Below are positions 17,023-26,459 of a stretch of DNA of 64,000 nucleotides, piece by piece; the stretch's first letter is position 1; each line of letters begins with the position of its first letter. Where the stretch lies: the NCBI RefSeq assembly GCF_017833255.1, contig NZ_JAFIBU010000001.1, forward strand, positions 2,416,001 to 2,480,000. Reading direction: 5' to 3'. Source of the stretch: Paenibacillus sp. PvR098. Its GTDB lineage: Bacteria > Bacillota > Bacilli > Paenibacillales > NBRC-103111. The notes beneath the pieces were generated by a model, which searched no databases, was not told where the DNA came from, and saw only the letters and a program-made list of their open reading frames with translations. Position numbers and translations under genes: made by a program.

Positions 17023-17914
17023 CGACCCTGCCGTCCGAAAAATGGTATCTCGTATCATTAGCGAAAGCGGCCTCGGAGAGGTCATCGGCGAATCGGAAGA
17101 TGGAGCTCGAACAACGAAAGAAGACATTCGGTATGCGGAAATCGTCATCATTGATTTGCTGATGCCAGGACGCGACGGGATTGAAACGGTCAAAGCTCTT
17201 CGGGAAGAAGGCTACGAGGGCAGATTTATCATGATCTCCCAGGTCGAAAACAAGGAAATGATCGGAGAGGCTTATCAGCAAGGGGTCGATACGTTCATCC
17301 AAAAGCCGATTAATCGCTTGGAGGTTCTTGCGGTTTTAAGACGAGTTTCGGATCATGTATTACTGGAGAGATCGATGCAAACGATCCGTCATTCGCTTAG
17401 TTTATTGGAGACGTCGGGAATCGGAGATGCCAAAGGAAGCACTGCCGGGCAGAAGCAAAGGTCCATCGAAGAACAAGCACGCTCCTTATTGCCGCAATTG
17501 GGAATCGCCGGCGAAGCGGGCGCCTCTGACCTGATCCATATTGTCAGTTGGTTGAAAGAGCAGGAACAGGAAGGCAATATGCTGACCGATTTGCCGCCGC
17601 TCAAAACCATTTATGAGCAAGTTGCTAAGAAGAACAGCTATTCGCCGGATGCAAGTATGCTTAAGGACGTTCGTGCGCTGGAGCAGCGGGTACGTCGGTT
17701 GGCGCTGCAATCCCTTACCCATCTTTCATCTTTGGGATTAAACGATTACGGAAACCCAACATTCGAATACTATGCATCCCGATTATTCGATTTTCAGGAA
17801 GTACGCAATCGAATGCGAGAATTAGAGGAAGACAGCAAGACGTCGTCCTCTAAGTTGAATATTCGAAAATTTCTGTATGTATTCTATATGGAGGCGTGTT
17901 CTCTGAGCCATTGA
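16997..17914 (+). CDS. Response regulator, GlnL (YcbB)-like
   Basis: 305 residues. The receiver has the acidic pocket DDD (8-10), the phosphorylated D53 in IIDLLMPGRDG and K103 in QKPIN. The C-terminal half (about 170-305, with YSPDASMLKDVRALEQRVRRLALQSLTHL and LFDFQEVRNRMRELE) is like the YcbB DNA-binding domain rather than a classic winged helix. AGGGAGGAGG lies before the ATG, inside the kinase gene, so the pair is translationally coupled. The likely targets are glutamine-use genes. Confidence 0.85.
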   Translation: MLKFYLVDDDPAVRKMVSRIISESGLGEVIGESEDGARTTKEDIRYAEIVIIDLLMPGRDGIETVKALREEGYEGRFIMISQVENKEMIGEAYQQGVDTFIQKPINRLEVLAVLRRVSDHVLLERSMQTIRHSLSLLETSGIGDAKGSTAGQKQRSIEEQARSLLPQLGIAGEAGASDLIHIVSWLKEQEQEGNMLTDLPPLKTIYEQVAKKNSYSPDASMLKDVRALEQRVRRLALQSLTHLSSLGLNDYGNPTFEYYASRLFDFQEVRNRMRELEEDSKTSSSKLNIRKFLYVFYMEACSLSH

Positions 17915-17976
17915 GATCATCTTTGATAAAAGCAAGAATAAAGCATGTCATCATTGGGCCGCTTAAAACACTGATT

Positions 17977-18005
17977 TGCCTGTTGGATGTGGATTTGCGA
18001 TAATG
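17977..18005 (+). promoter_or_regulatory. Sigma-A-type promoter of the lactonase gene
   Basis: TTGCCT (17977-17982), a 17-base spacer and GATAAT (18000-18005) lie 38 bases before the chosen start at 18043. Confidence 0.45.
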
Positions 18006-18042
18006 CGTATATACCATGAATCGGAAAGAGGTTGGAGTATTT

Positions 18043-19122
18043 ATGGAGAAAAAGAAAAAGATTCTCGCGTTCTTAGGATCCTACGCGGAATCCGACAATC
18101 CCGGACTGTATTCATGCTGGTTCGATACGGAAACCGGTGGTCTAGAAATCATCGACCAAGCTGAAGGCCTTCAAAACCCGACCTTTCTCGCCGTGGATAA
18201 AGAGGGTTCAAAGCTGTACGCCATAACAGAGGAAACGGACTCTAATGGACAGCGCAGCGGAGCTGCTGCTGCTTTTGCTTTTGACCCTTCAACCGGAGCA
18301 TTAACGTTTTCAAACAAAGAGATGACCGTTCCGTCAACTACTTGTCATATCACTTTGGATCATACCCGCCAATGCATCATGGTGTCCAGCTATCATGGAG
18401 GCATGATCGGTCTGTCCCCCCTGCTGGAGGATGGCCAGGTGGGAAAGACCGCTGACATCCACCAGCATAAAGGCTCCAGCATTCTTCCCGTGCAGGACCG
18501 GCCGCGGGCGCATTCCGTATTTATCGACCGCTCCAATCGTTTTGCCATCGTTTCCGATTTGGGCCTTGACCGCATCTTTATCTACCAGCTGGATATCTCT
18601 GCCCACCGGTTAATTCCTCATGGAGAAGTACAGGTTGCTCCCGGTTCAGGTCCGCGGCATTTTGCCTTCCATCCTTCGTTGCCATTTGGTTACGTTATTA
18701 ATGAACTCAATGCAACCATCACCGGGTTCGCCTATGATGAGAAACACGGGGAGTTAAGCGAAACCCAAACGGTTTCTACACTCCCTGAATCGTATAAGGG
18801 GGAAAATGCATGCGCCGATATTCACATTTCTCCCGACGGTCGTTTCCTTTATGGGTCCAATCGCGGACATGACAGCATCGCAGTGTACTCGATCGATCCA
18901 TCAACGGGAAAGCTCACTTTAGTCGAACATGCCTCCACGCTTGGCGGGCATCCGCGCAACTTCGCGTTGTCGCCGGACGGACGCTTCTTGCTCGCGGCCA
19001 ACCGGGATTCCAACCATATCGTTACGTTTACCAGAGATGCGAATACTGGGAAGCTGCTCCCTACGGGGAGCGTTTTGGAAGTGTCCAAGCCTGTGTGTAT
19101 TCAATTTGCTGCTGTGGATTAA
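18043..19122 (+). CDS. Lactonase family beta-propeller protein (6-phosphogluconolactonase-like)
   Basis: 359 residues from the ATG at 18043, chosen because TTGGAG lies 6 bases upstream; the frame is open from an ATG at 18016. It shows the seven-blade propeller repeats of the YkgB/Pgl family: NPTFLAVDKEG, HSVFIDRSNRFAIVSDLGLD, GPRHFAFHPSLPFGYVINELN, ADIHISPDGRFLYGSNRGHDSI and HPRNFALSPDGRFLLAANRDSN. The family opens 6-phosphogluconolactone or related lactones in the cytoplasm; the substrate is not certain here. Monocistronic, with its own terminator. Confidence 0.88.
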   Translation: MEKKKKILAFLGSYAESDNPGLYSCWFDTETGGLEIIDQAEGLQNPTFLAVDKEGSKLYAITEETDSNGQRSGAAAAFAFDPSTGALTFSNKEMTVPSTTCHITLDHTRQCIMVSSYHGGMIGLSPLLEDGQVGKTADIHQHKGSSILPVQDRPRAHSVFIDRSNRFAIVSDLGLDRIFIYQLDISAHRLIPHGEVQVAPGSGPRHFAFHPSLPFGYVINELNATITGFAYDEKHGELSETQTVSTLPESYKGENACADIHISPDGRFLYGSNRGHDSIAVYSIDPSTGKLTLVEHASTLGGHPRNFALSPDGRFLLAANRDSNHIVTFTRDANTGKLLPTGSVLEVSKPVCIQFAAVD

Positions 19123-19133
19123 GCCCAATCCTG

Positions 19134-19164
19134 CCCTTCGCTCTTGCGGAGGGTTTTTATTATC
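19134..19164 (+). terminator. Terminator of the lactonase gene
   Basis: CCCTTCGC-tctt-GCGGAGGG followed by TTTTTATT, 12 bases after the stop. Confidence 0.7.
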
Positions 19165-19209
19165 GCGATTGAAGGATAATTACACTGAGGCGGTATATCA
19201 CAATGAATA

Positions 19210-19239
19210 AAGACACTGACTCAATGATGAGTAGTGTCT
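19210..19239 (-). terminator. Terminator of the radical SAM gene
   Basis: AGACACT and AGTGTCT flank ACTCA-tcat-TGAGT-like inner arms; on the minus strand TTTATT follows. It lies just downstream of the radical SAM stop at 19262. Confidence 0.6.
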
Positions 19240-19261
19240 ATAGTAAACGATCCATGCATAA

Positions 19262-20137
19262 TCAAGCGCCAAATCTTTGTCTATATCCGCACTTTCTGCA
19301 TAACTCCTCAACGGCTTCTCTCCTGGAAAATCCATAGAAGAGATTATTCGCTCTTTCGCTTTCTACGATTTCCGAAAAAGGCGTACTATGGATATTGCCT
19401 AAATTAATCACGCCTTCACCATCCAGACAGCAGGGCACAACCGTTCCGTCGACAAGTACCGCCGCTTGACTCCGAAGCGCATGGCAAAATCCTTTGCCGT
19501 CATCTTCGGGCGCTTGTAAACTCGGCCATTGAAACTCATGATCTTGATTCAAATAGATGCGATCGGCAATTTTGACCCCGCTGCCCGGCGCTACTTTCTC
19601 TTCAATTCTGAAGTCCAGATTAAACTCCTTCTCCAGCATGGCCAGCGTTTCCCGATTTCTGCTCCTTTCCGCATTGGTTATATTATCTTGATCTAAATTC
19701 CATAGCCTGAACGAGAAGATCACTTGATGCTCCGCCGCTTCACGGACAAAAGAAAGAATATCGGCCAAATATTGTTCACGATTGGTGGAGCCCTCATGTC
19801 CATCAAAGCTATGAAGCGAGAAGTTCATTTGGCGCAGCGCCGGTTTCCCCAGTATTTTATGCTTCGCCTTATTGATCAGCGTTCCGTTGGTCGTTATATT
19901 GACCTTAAATCCTTTGGCGTGGCTTGCATCCAGCAGCTCATCGATTTTGGGATGGAGGAGAGGCTCGCCTTTGACATGAAGATAAATATGATTCGTATGC
20001 GGGTTGATCTGATCCAATATGTGATTAAAGGTATCCAGCTTGATAAAATTCGCCTTTCGGCTGGTTTGCGGACAAAAGCTGCAGGCCAGATTGCAAACGC
20101 TTGTAATTTCGATATATACTTTTTTGAAAGTTTTCAA
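19262..20137 (-). CDS. Radical SAM/SPASM domain protein
   Basis: 291 residues. The 4Fe-4S cluster motif is C15-x3-C19-x2-C22 (CNLACSFC). The AdoMet/TIM-barrel core follows with HVKGEPLLHPKI and NITTNGTLI. A C-terminal SPASM-type cysteine cluster binds further iron-sulfur: CCLDGEGVINLGNI and CRKCGYRQRF. Such enzymes modify peptides or nucleic acid, or act as anaerobic maturases. No small precursor peptide gene is next to it, and the only neighbour in the 200 bases upstream is divergent, so its substrate is not shown by context. Confidence 0.88.
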   Translation of the reverse strand: MKTFKKVYIEITSVCNLACSFCPQTSRKANFIKLDTFNHILDQINPHTNHIYLHVKGEPLLHPKIDELLDASHAKGFKVNITTNGTLINKAKHKILGKPALRQMNFSLHSFDGHEGSTNREQYLADILSFVREAAEHQVIFSFRLWNLDQDNITNAERSRNRETLAMLEKEFNLDFRIEEKVAPGSGVKIADRIYLNQDHEFQWPSLQAPEDDGKGFCHALRSQAAVLVDGTVVPCCLDGEGVINLGNIHSTPFSEIVESERANNLFYGFSRREAVEELCRKCGYRQRFGA

Positions 20138-20355
20138 GAAGTGTTCCCCATTCCAGATCTAATCTATGATGATATTCATATGAATTGCTTCTCCGAATAA
20201 ATAGAATCATCACATGTATTATACCATAGCATGTTTTCGTTTAAGTAGAAGACATTATGGGTGCTTTGTTTTTATCTTCTAAAGAGAATATACAAGCAAC
20301 TTGGACATACATTTGAATTATAATCATTCCGTCAGATCAAACCCTGGAGGACCTT

Positions 20356-21414
20356 ATGCGCAATAAGACCATAACCATTATCCAAATCGCTGCAACTTAT
20401 ATGGGAACTGTAGTAGGCGCGGGCTTCGCCTCCGGGCTATCCATCATGCAATTTTTCACGATTTTCGGTGCCTATGGTATTTTCGGTATTCTGGTAAGCA
20501 CATTTCTTTTTATTTGGCTTGGAACCAAGATGATGATCATGTCACATCGGCTCAAGGCATTTTCATATCAGGAGCTCAATACCTACTTGTTTGGTCGTCA
20601 GTTTGGTAAAGTAGCCAATGGAGTCAGCTTTGTGATTTTGTTCGGCGTAACCTCCGTTATGCTTTCCGGTGCCGGCTCCATCTTTCAAGAACAAATGGGC
20701 CTCTCCGAACAATGGGGTATGATCATCAGCTTGGTCCTTATTTATTTGGTATTAACCCAACAATTAAAAGGTATTCTCGCCATTAATACCTTGGTGGTTC
20801 CGATGATGCTCTTTTTCTCTATTATCATTGGCATTACTTATTTTTCGATGGATGAACTATATAGAACCAGCGAGTGGCAGATGGAGCAGGTCGGCCAGCT
20901 GGAATGGATTATCAGTCCTTTTGCTTATGCCGCGCTCAATTTTGCTACCCTTCAAGCGGTACTGGTTCCGTTGGGTAGCGAAATCAAGGATGAACGCTTA
21001 TTGACCTGGGGCGGGATTTGGGGTGGGATCGGGATTGGTCTTATGCTGTTCACCAGCCATTTCTCAATGAACTCATTGATGCCGGGGATCATGAAATTCA
21101 ATATCCCCATGGCTGAAGTGATTCGGGAATTCGGTCCATACATGCACCTCTTGTTTATTTTGGTTATCTATGGAGAAATATTTACCACTTTAATCGGAAA
21201 CGTCTTCGGTATGTCCCGGCAAATTCAAAGCATTTATCCGACTCTTCCGTCCAATCTGCTGGTGGCCACCATTTTACTCGCTTGCTTTGTGATCAGCCAG
21301 ATGAGCTATTCTTTTCTTCTTTCCTTCTTGTACACCCTCTTTGGTTATGTCGGTCTCTTCCTGCTTATCTTTTTGGCCGTAAAACGAACGCCCGGATTTA
21401 AGTCAAGAAAATGA
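20356..21414 (+). CDS. YkvI-like multi-pass membrane protein
   Basis: 352 residues with ten or so membrane segments. The first one carries the glycine-rich break AATYMGTVVGAGFASGLSIMQF, typical of APC/LeuT-fold transporters and of the Bacillus YkvI family. The gene starts with an ATG after CTGGAGG. Its transport substrate is unknown. It stands alone, and a long A/T-rich inverted repeat overlaps its stop codon. Confidence 0.82.
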   Translation: MRNKTITIIQIAATYMGTVVGAGFASGLSIMQFFTIFGAYGIFGILVSTFLFIWLGTKMMIMSHRLKAFSYQELNTYLFGRQFGKVANGVSFVILFGVTSVMLSGAGSIFQEQMGLSEQWGMIISLVLIYLVLTQQLKGILAINTLVVPMMLFFSIIIGITYFSMDELYRTSEWQMEQVGQLEWIISPFAYAALNFATLQAVLVPLGSEIKDERLLTWGGIWGGIGIGLMLFTSHFSMNSLMPGIMKFNIPMAEVIREFGPYMHLLFILVIYGEIFTTLIGNVFGMSRQIQSIYPTLPSNLLVATILLACFVISQMSYSFLLSFLYTLFGYVGLFLLIFLAVKRTPGFKSRK

Positions 21415-21438
21415 TACAATTTGTATTTTTTTCTTGAC
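21402..21438. terminator. Long A/T-rich inverted repeat, probable two-way terminator
   Basis: GTCAAGAAAA and ATACAA on the left face TTGTAT and TTTTTTCTTGAC on the right, almost without mismatch over 37 bases, with A- and T-runs at both ends. It overlaps the ykvI-like stop and lies 20 bases from the stop of the convergent thioesterase gene. Confidence 0.6.
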
Positions 21439-21457
21439 TTGGCAATAAACACGAGGG

Positions 21458-21922
21458 TTATTTATTTGGAGTGTTCCCCTCAAAGGAACGGATGATTTCT
21501 CGGGCCGTATCGGGTATGGGCGTGCTTTTCCCGCTTTTCGTATCAATCAGAACGATCGTCCCTCGCCCTGCCGCTTTTAACTGGTCATCCACGATCAACG
21601 CATATTCCAAATCCAATGAAGAACGGCCCATTTTGGCAACTCTAACATGGAGCTTAAGAGGATCTTTCAGATATATAGAGGCGAGGTACTGGCATTCCAG
21701 GTTAGCAACGACGGATACCGTTTTATCGCTGAACAGGTCTTCAGTCAATTCGAGATTCTCGAAATACTCGATACGTCCTTGTTCGAAATACATGAAATAA
21801 CTTACATTATTCACATGTCCAATGAGGTCAGTCTCACAATAGCGTACCTTAATGGGGATAAAAAAATGAAATTTTTCCATCCAGCTTTGAGGGTCAGGCT
21901 GGACAAAAGCTATCTTATTCAT
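21458..21922 (-). CDS. Acyl-CoA thioesterase family protein (hotdog fold, 4HBT)
   Basis: 154 residues from the ATG at 21922, which has AAAGGAG upstream; an upstream in-frame start at 21955 lacks such support. The 4HBT pattern is clear: YCETDLIGHVNNVSYFMYFEQGRIEYF, with the catalytic Asp/His region, then LECQYLASIYLKDPL and SLDLEYALI. It would cleave acyl- or aryl-CoA thioesters in the cytoplasm. It lies downstream of the MaoC-thiolase operon but beyond that operon's terminator, so it is probably transcribed separately. Confidence 0.88.
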   Translation of the reverse strand: MNKIAFVQPDPQSWMEKFHFFIPIKVRYCETDLIGHVNNVSYFMYFEQGRIEYFENLELTEDLFSDKTVSVVANLECQYLASIYLKDPLKLHVRVAKMGRSSLDLEYALIVDDQLKAAGRGTIVLIDTKSGKSTPIPDTAREIIRSFEGNTPNK

Positions 21923-22049
21923 GAATAGATCTCCTTTCGTGATGGAACCGTACATCTACATATTTTAGAACTAATCTATTTTAATCGCAACACAACCTTT
22001 ATCGCCGTGATTACAGTAAGATAAACCTTTGAATACCCCGAATTTTAAA

Positions 22050-22099
22050 ATAAAAAAAGGATAGCGTATCAGAAATGATTCTGACAACGCTATCCTTTA
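22050..22099 (-). terminator. Terminator of the ligase-thiolase-MaoC operon
   Basis: AAAGGATAGCGT pairs with ACGCTATCCTTT around inner arms TCAGAA and TTCTGA; on the minus strand a run of seven T follows. It lies 32 bases after the MaoC stop. Confidence 0.85.
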
Positions 22100-22130
22100 G
22101 CCATGTCTATGTTCATAGAAAAACAATCTT

Positions 22131-22604
22131 TCAATCCTTGCTTGAGGTCACTTCGTCCAGATTTACATGATCTTCACGCATAATGAGCCCGACGATTTGG
22201 CAAGTCAACACCTCAAGATCATGCTGGTTTTTAACAGCGAATGAAAAGGTGACGATGCCTAGCTCCGGTCGTGATTTGGAAGGCCGCAATTCCAAGATCG
22301 TGATGATCGTATAAAGGGAGTCTCCAGGAAATACGGGGGCAAGAAATCGAACCTTGTCCATACCCGCTCCCGCCCTGCTTTCTTCGCCAAAAATATGGGC
22401 TCGGATGAATAAAGTCCAAGCCACGGATAACGTCAGGAAACCGGAAGCTATAATATTGCCGTACATGCCTTCGGCTGCAACCTGCTGATTAAGATGAATC
22501 GTCTGGGGATCATATTTCACGGCAAATTCCAGCATCTCTTCCTGAGTGACCCTGTGTTTATCTGTTACAAAGGTCTGTCCTACGTAGAATTGTTCGAATG
22601 TCAT
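22131..22604 (-). CDS. MaoC-like (R)-enoyl-CoA hydratase
   Basis: 157 residues. The hydratase-2 motif is visible with D32 and H37 in KYDPQTIHLN, and ASGFLTLS follows. The hotdog-fold enzyme adds water to enoyl-CoA or aryl-conjugated enoyl-CoA. It follows the thiolase by 20 bases and ends at a strong terminator, so it is the last gene of an operon with a CoA ligase, a binding protein and a thiolase. This suggests side-chain beta-oxidation of an acid taken up by the cell. Confidence 0.9.
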   Translation of the reverse strand: MTFEQFYVGQTFVTDKHRVTQEEMLEFAVKYDPQTIHLNQQVAAEGMYGNIIASGFLTLSVAWTLFIRAHIFGEESRAGAGMDKVRFLAPVFPGDSLYTIITILELRPSKSRPELGIVTFSFAVKNQHDLEVLTCQIVGLIMREDHVNLDEVTSSKD

Positions 22605-22624
22605 GGGTAACCTGCTCCTTTACG

Positions 22625-23782
22625 TTACTCAACCCTTTCTAACAAATGAACGGCGCATACACCGGCATCATGGTTTACCCATCCGCCAGCATTTTCGGCC
22701 AAGCCTACGCGGGCATTCTCGACCTGTCTTTCGCCTGCCCGTCCGCAGAGGTGTTCATATAGCTCAATGATCTGGGCAACACCGGTGGCGGCAATCGGAT
22801 GCCCTTTGGAAACCAATCCACCGCTCGTATTAACAGGGACCCTGCCGCCAAGGGTGGTGTAGCCTTCTAACACAGCGCGGTGTCCTTTTCCCTCCCCGAA
22901 AATGCCCAGCTCTTCACAAATTTTAATTTCGGCCGGGCACGTCGCATCGTGTAATTCCACCACCGAAACATCTACTGGTTTCATCTCGGCTTCTTTAAAC
23001 GCAGACTGAGCGGCGCGAACAACGATGCTGCCATGACCGTTACCGGAGACCACCTGGCTTGCCGCGACTCGAATCTTCGGCCTGCTTGAATTCAGATGCT
23101 CTGCTGTCCCGATGATCAAAGCAGCAGCGCCATCGCTGATCGGAGAACACATCAGACGCGTTAGCGGATCTACGATCATCGGAGATTGCAACACTTCATC
23201 CAAGGTGACTTCATTTCTATACTGCGCATATGGATTCAAGGATGCGTGATAACGGTTTTTCACCGATACTTGAGCAAACGGCTCCACGCCGCACCGATAT
23301 TTCTCCATATACCGTTTAGCCTGCATCGCGTAGGTTTCCATAAAGAACGTTGGCGGCACATCTTTCGGAAGCAATTCGACGTCGCTAGCCGATGCCAGTG
23401 CCGTGGAGATAACCGTCCGATCTGCGTGATACAGCTTTTCAACCCCGACAACCAAAGCCAGCCGCGAACCCCCAGCTCGAATTCGCTGAATAGCCAAGTG
23501 CAGAGCCGACGCTCCACTCGCGCAAGCATTTTCAATGTTAAACACCGGAATTCCCTTTATTCCCGCATGCTGCGTTACAATTTGCCCAAGCATACATTCC
23601 TGTCCGGTGACGATTCCGCCCATGCCATTGGCCACAAAGGCGCACTCCACTTGCTCTGCTTGAACAGATGCATCCACAAGCGCACCGGTAATGGCCTCCA
23701 GTGCCAAATCTTTTAAACTGCGGTCCAAATATTTGCCCATGCGGATGATCCCCGTACCCAACACATATACGTTGTCTTTCAA
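22625..23782 (-). CDS. Thiolase family protein (SCP-x/acetyl-CoA acetyltransferase-like)
   Basis: 385 residues, starting at a TTG at 23782 with GAGGTG 8 bases upstream. The nucleophilic Cys is C87 in NACASGAS, and the C-terminal His lies in SGGLVSKGHPIAATG. The form without a classic second Cys near the end (NDAGVCAVHLLERVE is present) is like lipid-transfer/SCP-x thiolases used in steroid and aromatic side-chain degradation. It would cut 3-ketoacyl-CoA. It lies 63 bases after the binding-protein gene region and is followed by maoC. Confidence 0.88.
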   Translation of the reverse strand: MKDNVYVLGTGIIRMGKYLDRSLKDLALEAITGALVDASVQAEQVECAFVANGMGGIVTGQECMLGQIVTQHAGIKGIPVFNIENACASGASALHLAIQRIRAGGSRLALVVGVEKLYHADRTVISTALASASDVELLPKDVPPTFFMETYAMQAKRYMEKYRCGVEPFAQVSVKNRYHASLNPYAQYRNEVTLDEVLQSPMIVDPLTRLMCSPISDGAAALIIGTAEHLNSSRPKIRVAASQVVSGNGHGSIVVRAAQSAFKEAEMKPVDVSVVELHDATCPAEIKICEELGIFGEGKGHRAVLEGYTTLGGRVPVNTSGGLVSKGHPIAATGVAQIIELYEHLCGRAGERQVENARVGLAENAGGWVNHDAGVCAVHLLERVE

Positions 23783-23845
23783 ATGAACTTCACCTCTTCC
23801 ATTTCCATATTGTAGACTGTGGCGAGCTGCTCAACCCAAAGGCTT

Positions 23846-25027
23846 CTAATATTTAGCCGGATCTACCTCTGTAACGAGTTCCCTTTCGCCGTTATTGATC
23901 TTTGTAATATACAGGATTTTCTCAATGGACCCATTGGACTTGAAGGTCAATTTGCCTGAAACGCCATCGTAATCTTTTACTTGAACCAGCGCTTTTCTTA
24001 CCGCTTCGGGATCGAATTGTCCAGACTTTTCAATGGCTTCTTTTAACAGATAAACCGAATCGTATCCCCGGAATTCATAGTCATCCGGACCATGCCCAAA
24101 TTTCTTTTTCCAAGCCTCAATAAATCGGCCTGCCGCCGTTCCCGTTTCTCCCTCTTTGTGATAGTTCGTCGTAGAAACGATGGTGTTATTCGCTGCATCG
24201 CCGGCGATTTGCACATATTCGTTATTAATTAATGACACATTCCCGAAGAACGACTTGTTGTAACCCAACCCTCGTGCTTGTTTCGCAATGAGTCCACCGT
24301 CTGGAGCATAACCGGTAATCATAATTAAAGCGTTCGGAAACTCTTTAATTCCTTGACTGAGATAGGCGGTAAAGTCTTTCGCATTCACGGGATAGATGTA
24401 CTCTTTCACTGTTTTCATTCCGTACTGCTCACCTATTTTCATAAACGGAACGGAAATGGACTTTCCAAAAGCATCATCACGCGCAAATACGATCACTTCC
24501 TTTGTTCCCATATTCTCTGCTGCGTGGTAGGCTATCGAACCGCCCAAATCATCACTGGTAGGTATAACGGTAAAATAGTACGGATCATTCGTATTGGTTA
24601 CTTTGGGGTCCCCTGCTGTCGCCGCAATCCCCAGCATTTTATTCATTTCCGCTTTTTGCTTTTCTGACAGAGCTACCGCGCTCCCTGACCCGGAAATAAA
24701 AAATTGAGCCTTTTCTGAAGCGAATTTATCGACAATCTGCTGCCCCTTGAACGGGTCCCCTTCATTATCTTCCTTTAACAACTCGATCTTCCGCCCCAAT
24801 ATCCCGCCATTGCTATTAATTTCTTCTACTGCATAGGACACCGCATTAAAAATAGGAGTGCCGAACGTTGCGGTAGCTCCACTGAACCCGCCCGTGTACC
24901 CGATTTTAATCGGTTCAGAGGATGTACCGGTGCCGGCTGTGTTTACACCATCGGTTTGAGAGCCTCCACTGCAGCCAGACACTGTTAGGGCGATAACAAG
25001 CATCATAATGAACATGATTTTTTTCAC
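23846..25027 (-). CDS. Branched-chain-type ABC binding lipoprotein
   Basis: 393 residues with a lipoprotein signal ending in VSGC. The type-I periplasmic-binding fold shows IKIGYTGGFSGATATFG, VEEINSNGGILGRKIEL and VDKFASEKAQFFISGSGS. The GTG at 25027 has GGGGGT upstream. Relatives bind branched-chain amino acids, amides or aromatic acids. No ATPase or permease genes are adjacent, so it must use a transporter encoded elsewhere. Its place between a phenylacetate-CoA-ligase-like gene and a thiolase points to an aromatic or short-chain acid ligand (inference). Confidence 0.9.
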   Translation of the reverse strand: MKKIMFIMMLVIALTVSGCSGGSQTDGVNTAGTGTSSEPIKIGYTGGFSGATATFGTPIFNAVSYAVEEINSNGGILGRKIELLKEDNEGDPFKGQQIVDKFASEKAQFFISGSGSAVALSEKQKAEMNKMLGIAATAGDPKVTNTNDPYYFTVIPTSDDLGGSIAYHAAENMGTKEVIVFARDDAFGKSISVPFMKIGEQYGMKTVKEYIYPVNAKDFTAYLSQGIKEFPNALIMITGYAPDGGLIAKQARGLGYNKSFFGNVSLINNEYVQIAGDAANNTIVSTTNYHKEGETGTAAGRFIEAWKKKFGHGPDDYEFRGYDSVYLLKEAIEKSGQFDPEAVRKALVQVKDYDGVSGKLTFKSNGSIEKILYITKINNGERELVTEVDPAKY

Positions 25028-25064
25028 GGTAAAATACCCCCATATGATATAATGTAGAATCGCG

Positions 25065-26459
25065 TTAAACCTTTATAGATTTATGTCTTTTATCAAAGAT
25101 ACGTTTAACCTTGGGCTCTTTACCTAACTTTGTCATCTCCGCCGTGCTCCCCAAAGGAACCATTTTTACTATGGGTGTAACGTTGAATGCCGCTTGAAAT
25201 CGTTTATTGATCTCCATCGATAAATCATCATTGCTATTATTTTTTTGCTCAATAATAAGGGTGATTTCATCCCTGCCGTTATGAGAGTCCACTTCCACCA
25301 TATATTCGTGAACCTCAAATTCCAACGATTTAAGCAAGCTTTCGATGGCCAGCGGATAAATATTTTGTCCTTTAATTCTTATCATGTCATCGACTCTGCC
25401 CAGAATCGGCAGCATTCTGGTCAATGTTCTTCCGCATGTGCAGGGCGTATCATCAACAGCAACTCTGTCACCGGTGGAGAAGCGAATCCGGGGTGAGTTT
25501 TTCCAGGCCCAGCTGGTCACTGTCATATTTCCGTATTCCTTGTTGTCCACACGCTTTCCATTCGGATCAAGCACTTCAATTAATCCAAAATCCTCCCACA
25601 CGTGCATACCCAGTTTGCCGTGCTTGAGTCTGCTGTGCTCGCAGTTGACAGAGCTCCAAGTCATCGTATCTACGGTGCCATAAAAATCAAAATGCTTGGC
25701 CCCCCACAATTGTTCTATTTCTTTACTTGTCGCATCCGACACCATTTCTCCGGCTGTGAGCAGTATTCTGACGGAGGACGAAACCAGATCAATGCCTTCA
25801 TTCTCTGCCACATCAGCCAAGTGTTTAATATAGCTCGCTGTTCCGTACAGTACGGTCACGCCAGCCTGTTTAATCCATTGAATTTGCTTTCCGGAGGGGG
25901 TCGTTTTTCCGCTGCTCGCAGGTAATACCGTAGCGCCAACACCTAACGCTCCTGCCGTTCCACACCATGCGGCACCCATTGTGCTAAAGGTAAACAATAC
26001 TTGAACGATGTCCTTGGAGTTCACCCCAACCATACCCATCGTACGAGCAAAGGTATCCTGCAGCCCCGGAAAGTCATCTTCATTTAATGGCATCATGATG
26101 GGAGAACCTGTCGTACCGCTGGTGGAGACGATAAAGTGTGCATCGGATAAACCGGAAAAGGTGTAATAGTTACCGAAAGGAGGGGATTTTTCAATCATCA
26201 GCTTCTGCGTATTTTTATTCCATGTGGGCAGCTTTTGAATATCGTCAATCGTATGGATGTGACTGGGGGAGACTCCGGCTTCACTCCACAGCCAACGATA
26301 GAACGGGATGTTGTCCCACGCATAGTTAACCACTTGTTTAAACCGTAAGGATTGAATTTCTTTAATTTTTTCCCTGGGCTGCGTACAAAGCTCATGTTCC
26401 AACTCATCAGAATAACGGGGTGATCTGTACCAAGGAAGATGTTGATAAAGTTCCGACAT
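25065..26459 (-). CDS. Phenylacetate-CoA ligase-like AMP-forming ligase
   Basis: 464 residues from the ATG at 26459, with GAGGAGG upstream; the frame is open from 26537. ANL-family motifs are present: STSGTTGSP, YGTVDT, FSTGDR and GRVDDMIRIKGQNIYP. The opening part (YWSPRY-like start and FKQVVNYAWDNIPFYR) is as in PaaK-type ligases. It activates an aromatic or aliphatic acid to its CoA thioester. It leads an operon with a binding lipoprotein, a thiolase and a MaoC hydratase. The substrate is not fixed by sequence. No paaABC genes are seen. Confidence 0.9.
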   Translation of the reverse strand: MSELYQHLPWYRSPRYSDELEHELCTQPREKIKEIQSLRFKQVVNYAWDNIPFYRWLWSEAGVSPSHIHTIDDIQKLPTWNKNTQKLMIEKSPPFGNYYTFSGLSDAHFIVSTSGTTGSPIMMPLNEDDFPGLQDTFARTMGMVGVNSKDIVQVLFTFSTMGAAWCGTAGALGVGATVLPASSGKTTPSGKQIQWIKQAGVTVLYGTASYIKHLADVAENEGIDLVSSSVRILLTAGEMVSDATSKEIEQLWGAKHFDFYGTVDTMTWSSVNCEHSRLKHGKLGMHVWEDFGLIEVLDPNGKRVDNKEYGNMTVTSWAWKNSPRIRFSTGDRVAVDDTPCTCGRTLTRMLPILGRVDDMIRIKGQNIYPLAIESLLKSLEFEVHEYMVEVDSHNGRDEITLIIEQKNNSNDDLSMEINKRFQAAFNVTPIVKMVPLGSTAEMTKLGKEPKVKRIFDKRHKSIKV

